From: Larix sibirica | Lineage: Eukaryota; Streptophyta; Pinopsida; Pinales; Pinaceae | Reading direction: 5' to 3' | NCBI GenBank assembly: GCA_004151065.3 | Contig: NWUY0300011810.1 | Location: forward strand, 17,469-28,868 | DNA length: 11,400 nt | Shown here: positions 7,786 through 11,400 of the stretch, piece by piece | How the letters are laid out: each line of letters begins with the position of its first letter | How positions within the stretch are numbered: position 1 is the stretch's first letter | Made by a program: the position numbers and the translations under genes | Notes under the pieces: model-generated | Databases searched by the model: none | What the model was told of the DNA's origin: nothing | Seen by the model: only the letters and a program-made list of their open reading frames with translations

Positions 7786-8640
7786 TGTAACATACTCCAA
7801 GTTGGTGAGTCAGTGTTTTAGTGAATTTGAAAAAAAACTTTTCAGTATGACTACTTAATTTATACAAACCCATGTATTAACACCAAAAAGGTTCTGGTAT
7901 GGAAATCTGATTTCTAAAGTTTATAACGAAATTTGTTTATATTGAGGACCAAGAATCCGCCATCCTAGCATAGACACAAAATAAGAGAAAAATCCATCAC
8001 AGGAATGTTAAACATGCAGAATCATTCATTTAAATCATTCTACCAAACATTACTCTTACAACTTACTTGCTCAAGCAAATAGTTCCAACATTTATACCAC
8101 ATAGAATCATCTAACAACTTCTTCTATTTTACCTAGGATACATGTATGTGAATATAAACATTTCTTTGTATAACATGTCTATCCATCGTAAGTTGTTCCA
8201 AGCAACGGTTAACTATAAGAATCAAATATTTTATCTAACATATTTACACTAACTTTTACTGAATATCACTAACTTTTATTTTGAACATCTTCATTTTGGA
8301 TCACAGTTGCAAGGGGAATAAACACATAAGGAGCATATAAGAGGAAGACTGATATACGTGGTTCACCCAATCTAGGGCTACGTCCACAAAGACTGTCGCA
8401 TCATATATTTATTTATTCAAATAGAGGTTACATCCGACAACCATTGTTTCTATACCTACTTTTTTCTTTCTCACAACTTCTCTCTCCTCGAAAGTATTTT
8501 CAAGACCTTTCAACTCTAGCATCAGCACTATGAAAATGACTCAACAGGGTTCATTTTAGACATTCAACCAACAACAACACAATTACAGAGATTTATCAGT
8601 AAACATATTCACCAATAAAATCGCGATACAAAGTAAGAAT
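7786..8640. other. Non-coding stretch after the truncated copy
   Basis: No gene seen on either strand. Homology to intron 1 of the upstream gene stops near 7785 and the following sequence is unrelated. I checked for family motifs of chitinase exons 2 and 3 and found none. A possible LTR-element motif lies at 8353-8388 (listed separately), so an insertion may have cut the copy. Confidence 0.45.
8353..8388 (+). mobile_element. Possible LTR-retrotransposon motif (ACGTGGTTC...CTACGTCCAC)
   Basis: The sequence TACGTGGTTCACCC followed after a short gap by GGGCTACGTCCAC resembles a motif I recall from the LTRs of several plant retrotransposons. I cannot define element ends, a primer-binding site or coding sequence here, so this is a weak, memory-based call. 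Confidence 0.3.
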
Positions 8641-8654
8641 ACACCAACAGAAAG

Positions 8655-8990
8655 TTAGCTGCCTCTTCCATCAGTAAGATTTATTCCATGAACTGAGCAT
8701 TGCCAAGATCCTGTGGAATCAAGATTTAAACCTGCAACAATGTAAACAAGGGAGACCGCTTCTGCGCTAATATTAATATAATTATAGAGATTTAAAATAT
8801 AATTTGTTGGGTTACATTCTTTAAAAGATTCTTCCTCTGTTTTCCCTAAAATATCAACAGTTGAATCCACACTCACCGAGATATTCCAGAGGTCTGGGCT
8901 GCACAAACTATAAGCAGAGGTAGGGGCAGCATAAGGAAGATTACACAGGGGACAATCTGAAGGCTGTGGCGGCATACATATATATAAAAG
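8655..8990 (-). other. Weak candidate first exon of a minus-strand gene
   Basis: On the minus strand, a TATA-like run (CTTTTATATATATG, 8977-8990) is followed by an ATG at 8930-8932 opening MLPLPLLIVCAAQTSGIS, a short hydrophobic leader. A good splice donor (CGGTGAGTG, intron starting at 8876) follows, and an acceptor-like TTGTTGCAG lies near 8731-8739. This layout suggests exon 1 of a secreted protein. However, the exon-2 frames I tried from nearby acceptors hit stops quickly. A different frame stays open for 130 codons across 8655-9047 with no family I recognise. Either reading may be chance. Confidence 0.22.
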
Positions 8991-9204
8991 GAGGTCCCAA
9001 CCGGGATAAAACCAACTCTGTGGAAGCCTAATAGAATACGATAACATAAATATATAAACTCAAAAATCCCAACAAAATATATTCCTGGCAGTACAACCAA
9101 CTACAACAGCTTATATTTAAAGAAAGATTTGATGGAGTTCGATCTAGAACTTCTAAAGTAAACTTCGACATCCCATAATCAATATTACATCCGGGTTCAA
9201 TTCC

Positions 9205-9217
9205 GATATCTATATCT

Positions 9218-9248
<31 letters not shown>

Positions 9249-9262
9249 TATACACACACACC
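9205..9262. repeat. Compound microsatellite: (ATATCT)n, (TA)n, (CA)n
   Basis: About five ATATCT hexamers, then a TA run, then a short CA run. It creates the artefactual minus-strand open frame at 9028-9321 rich in alternating I/D and I/Y residues. A smaller AT repeat lies at 9871-9890. Confidence 0.95.
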
Positions 9263-9560
9263 ACGGTCACTGCGTTTGATCTTAGCATATATATATAAGT
9301 ATACAGGGTTCGGCTTCCCATCCTCAGGCAGCTATAAAATATTATTTTACAAGATCGGGTAGACCCGTTCGCAGATAGAAATCAGAGTATAAACAAAATT
9401 TGTTTCTCCCAAATTCGCAGGCAGCACAAAAAGGATAAACATACAAATAAAGATTTGAACAGATCTACGTATGATGCAATGCTATATATAAAAATGTAAA
9501 TCTTCTAGGGATTTTGCATATCACAGATAAGCTCTCGGCCTTGCACAGCTCACGCAACAG

Positions 9561-9730
9561 ATATGAGCTTGGGTCAAACCTAGTTCACCCGGTATGTACA
9601 GCGATTAGCCAAAAATGCAAAAACATTACCACGAGACAATATATGAACTTGGATTGAACCTAGATCTCTGCTACCGTTGGAAGCAAAGCACACTGGAGAC
9701 TTCGGGCTTGGGTCGAGCCCATCTCTCATG
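9561..9730 (-). repeat. Degenerate repeats resembling tRNA T-arm/B-box sequence
   Basis: 9561-9590 and 9641-9670 are related 30-bp segments exactly 80 bp apart (both ATATGA-x-CTTGG-x-T-xx-AACCTAG-x-TC). A third relative, GGCTTGGGTCGAGCCCATCTC, lies at about 9704-9725. Read on the minus strand they contain GGTTTGACCC, GGTTCAATCC and GGCTCGACCC, close to the Pol III B-box (GGTTCGANNCC). A plus-strand GAGGTTCGAGCTCC near 9959-9972 may be a fourth. No complete tRNA cloverleaf is visible, so a SINE or tRNA-derived repeat relic is one reading and coincidence with another plant repeat is the alternative. Confidence 0.4.
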
Positions 9731-9988
9731 CCTAGATTTCGATCTGTCTGCATGTCGAACTCAGCTCTCATGATAATGTAATCTAATTGCTTTATCAACA
9801 CAGAGTATGTTATGATGATACAAATGTGTAGCAGTCGATTTGAGATCAAAACAGGGGTGATATAGATTATGTATATATATATATTTATATGAATAAGACC
9901 GAGATCTCATGCATTTACTCAAATGTTAAAACTTCTACTGTATCATTTAACCATAGTCGAGGTTCGAGCTCCATGAGCTGACCTGCCA

Positions 9989-10362
9989 TTATAAAATATA
10001 AAAGAAAAATGAAGGAAAATGCATGCCCTCTCTTCTGAGAGGAGCTTCCCCAGAAAGGAATGCTGGGATCGAATTCCAAGGGAGCTGTCCTTTCCCAACA
10101 TTAGTGTAACTCGTTAATGCAGAACCAAAAACAGTCCAGTTTTCCAAAAAATAACTCCCTCTCACAAGCATAACACATCTGTTTTAAAAGCGTTTCCCTT
10201 GGAGAGTCTGCCTTGGTGCTTAAAGGAATACTCCTGCCAAGTGTAATTCTTCCCGTCAATTAAGGGGAGGTTGCGAAGTGGAAGCCATGAGGAAATTCTC
10301 ACATTTTTATCAAATAATGGTAGTGTGTTATTTACTGCCCAATGGTTACAGTGGAGACAACT
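9989..10362 (-). pseudogene. Unidentified coding-like remnant beside the LTR
   Basis: The minus strand is open from 10362 to 10162 (66 codons) with protein-like composition, including NHWAVNNTLPLF, VRISSWLPLRNLPLIDG and YTWQEYSFKHQGRLSKG. It is followed with a 10-bp overlap in another frame by 9989-10171, which includes FLENWTVFG and KGQLPWNSIPAF. Together they look like one frameshifted coding stretch whose upstream part is cut off by the LTR that starts eight bases away at 10371. I do not recognise the family. DGKNYTW loosely recalls the start of copia-type gag proteins, but the context around it does not support that. Chance open frames remain possible. Confidence 0.28.
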
Positions 10363-10370
10363 TTATTAAG

Positions 10371-11136
10371 TGTCTCGACCTCTAAGGAGACAATTTCCAC
10401 GTCTTCGAGTTCCTTTATTGCTCCTAACTTACTTATGTACATTCCTTATTCTTAGTAGTACTTTCGCTTACCTTATAACATATATGAATAATTCATATGT
10501 TTTATCTCTAGTAATTTCTAGTTTTCTCTTTAATATACATGTATCACATATATGTTTAATATATACATAAATACTTCTTATGTACTATCTCTAGTAAATT
10601 CATTTGTATTATGATACTTTCACATGTATCATTCTAAGAATAAGTATTGGAGCTAGATGTCATTTTAAGATGGATACTAAAAACGATATTTTCTTTTAAT
10701 CTTATTAAACTTTTAGTGGTGATTAGCTTTCTACTCGCTTAGTGGGTTCTAGATGTCCATTTTGTGCTAGTCGTCACTTTGAAAAATTAGCTTAGTCATG
10801 ACTGCTTCAACTGGAACATTACTCGAGGCTTTAGAGCTTATGCAACTAATTATATGTTTTCCTGTGTCCAAGGCACTTAAGATGACATTCGTCGTCATTA
10901 AGTAACTTCCCCTCGTTTCTCAGCCATCTAAATCCCCTCCTAGTGGAATTCAGTTGTCGTCATTTAGATGCGTCACCATCTTAGTCTCCTAAGTTTGCAT
11001 TTTTACAAATTAGGAATTATACACATATCTTACAAGGTTTACTGGTGGGGCCTTGGCCTTGAGCTCCTCACCAGAAACCAGTACAATACTTAATCATATT
11101 TACAAAATAATAAGGGCATAAAGGATGGATATTACA
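10371..11136 (-). mobile_element. LTR (3' LTR of a minus-strand Ty3/gypsy-type element)
   Basis: The right edge is well supported: on the minus strand a polypurine tract (11137-11151) is followed directly by TGTAATATCC, a canonical LTR start. The left edge is proposed at TGTCTCGACC (10371), giving TGT...ACA ends and an LTR of 766 bp, a normal size. TTAAG (10366-10370) would be the left copy of a 5-bp target duplication. The partner LTR and the right-hand duplication lie outside the window, so the left edge is unproven. The interior contains clustered TGACG motifs (minus strand) and a TATA-like TTATAAGG near 10465-10475. The plus-strand open frame at 10370-10570 is not credible as a gene. Confidence 0.6.
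10772..10975 (-). promoter_or_regulatory. Cluster of four TGACG motifs in the putative LTR U3
   Basis: CGTCA on the plus strand (TGACG on the minus, the element's sense strand) occurs at 10772-10776, 10893-10897, 10958-10962 and 10971-10975. Three of these extend to TGACGAC. TGACG is the core of the as-1 element bound by TGA-type bZIP factors. The cluster lies upstream of the putative TATA in element orientation, where U3 enhancers are expected. Stress-inducible transcription is inference. Confidence 0.4.
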
Positions 11137-11269
11137 TCCTTCCCCCCTTAAGAACAACACCGTCCTCAGTGTTCACGCCTTTCCGCAGTTTGGACAATTT
11201 CGTCTCCCTGTCTTTTCTCGATGCTTCACCCTGGTCAGTTTTATTCATCATAATATACCACTCTCCTGA
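11132..11269 (-). pseudogene. C-terminal end of a gypsy-type polyprotein, decayed upstream
   Basis: Read on the minus strand, 45 codons stay open and end NTEDGVVLKGGRM then TAA. This matches the standard tail of plant Ty3/gypsy polyproteins (a (L)EDE/EDG motif followed by hydrophobic residues and a Gly-rich end encoded by the polypurine tract). The stop codon (11132-11134) lies inside the LTR, so the last codons are shared with it. A TGA at 11270-11272 interrupts the frame upstream. Up to the window end at 11400 the signal is broken across frames, so I read it as inactive. Integrase and RT domains are expected to the right, outside the window. Confidence 0.6.
11137..11151 (-). other. Polypurine tract of the gypsy-type element
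   Basis: TTAAGGGGGGAAGGA on the minus strand, immediately before the LTR start TGTAAT. In LTR retroelements this tract primes plus-strand DNA synthesis and always abuts the 3' LTR, which fixes the element's orientation (minus) and the LTR's right edge. Confidence 0.7.
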
Positions 11270-11400
11270 TCAAAACAAGTTCACTTTCAACATACATTTC
11301 TGTATCAACCTCAAGGTATTAACACCTCTTACTGTGGGTAGCCCCTTTGCACCTGCAACATTTGCCATCATCATAAAATATATGCATGTCATATTCATGA

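Noticed and set aside
9028-9321. 97-residue minus-strand open frame
   Set aside because: Its body is the translated microsatellite (repeated I-D and I-Y pairs).
9641-9700. Possible tRNA gene on the minus strand
   Set aside because: A B-box-like segment is present but no acceptor stem, anticodon arm or full cloverleaf can be drawn.

Overview
The window looks like nuclear DNA from a seed plant, probably a gymnosperm. It is AT-rich, mostly non-genic and littered with decayed retroelements. The one clear gene is a spliced GH19 (class IV-type) chitinase-like gene whose cysteine pattern and [11 protein letters not shown] segments resemble conifer class IV chitinases. The gymnosperm assignment is inference; the plant assignment is strong. 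Nothing bacterial (operons, ribosome binding sites, CRISPR) is present.

Layout. 1-1085: AT-rich sequence with no recognisable gene. 1085-1400 (-): frameshifted RNase H remnant of a retroelement. 1560-2400 (-): broken reverse-transcriptase C-terminus and zinc-knuckle of a plant LINE. 2400-5380: AT-rich intergenic DNA with three small tandem duplications. 5380-5800: promoter region of the chitinase-like gene, with a 30-bp direct repeat, W-box cores, CCAAT and a TATA box. 5810-6916 (+): three-exon gene encoding a 269-residue secreted or membrane-anchored chitinase-like protein. 7010-7298: AT-rich repeats. 7300-7785 (+): a second, diverged copy consisting only of 5'UTR, exon 1 and about half of intron 1. 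7786-9990: non-coding or unresolved DNA with microsatellites, T-arm-like repeats and a weak candidate minus-strand first exon. 9989-10362 (-): unidentified coding-like remnant. 10371-11136: apparent LTR of a minus-strand Ty3/gypsy element, followed to the right by its polypurine tract and the decayed end of its polyprotein, which runs out of the window.

Most interesting point. The intact gene keeps all eight cysteines of the class IV catalytic fold and a clean splice structure. However, the three positions that carry out catalysis in GH19 are all replaced: acid Glu by Gln122, base Glu by Asn131, water-positioning Ser/Thr by Ala165. It has no hevein (CBM18) domain; in its place is what looks like a tandem duplicate of the N-terminal helix of the catalytic domain. 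The truncated neighbour keeps the ancestral HETG motif and shares the duplication, so the order of events can be read: duplication of the helix first, gene duplication next, loss of the catalytic acid later. The pair fits a catalytically dead, chitinase-derived protein, perhaps a binding or signalling protein. That function is inference.
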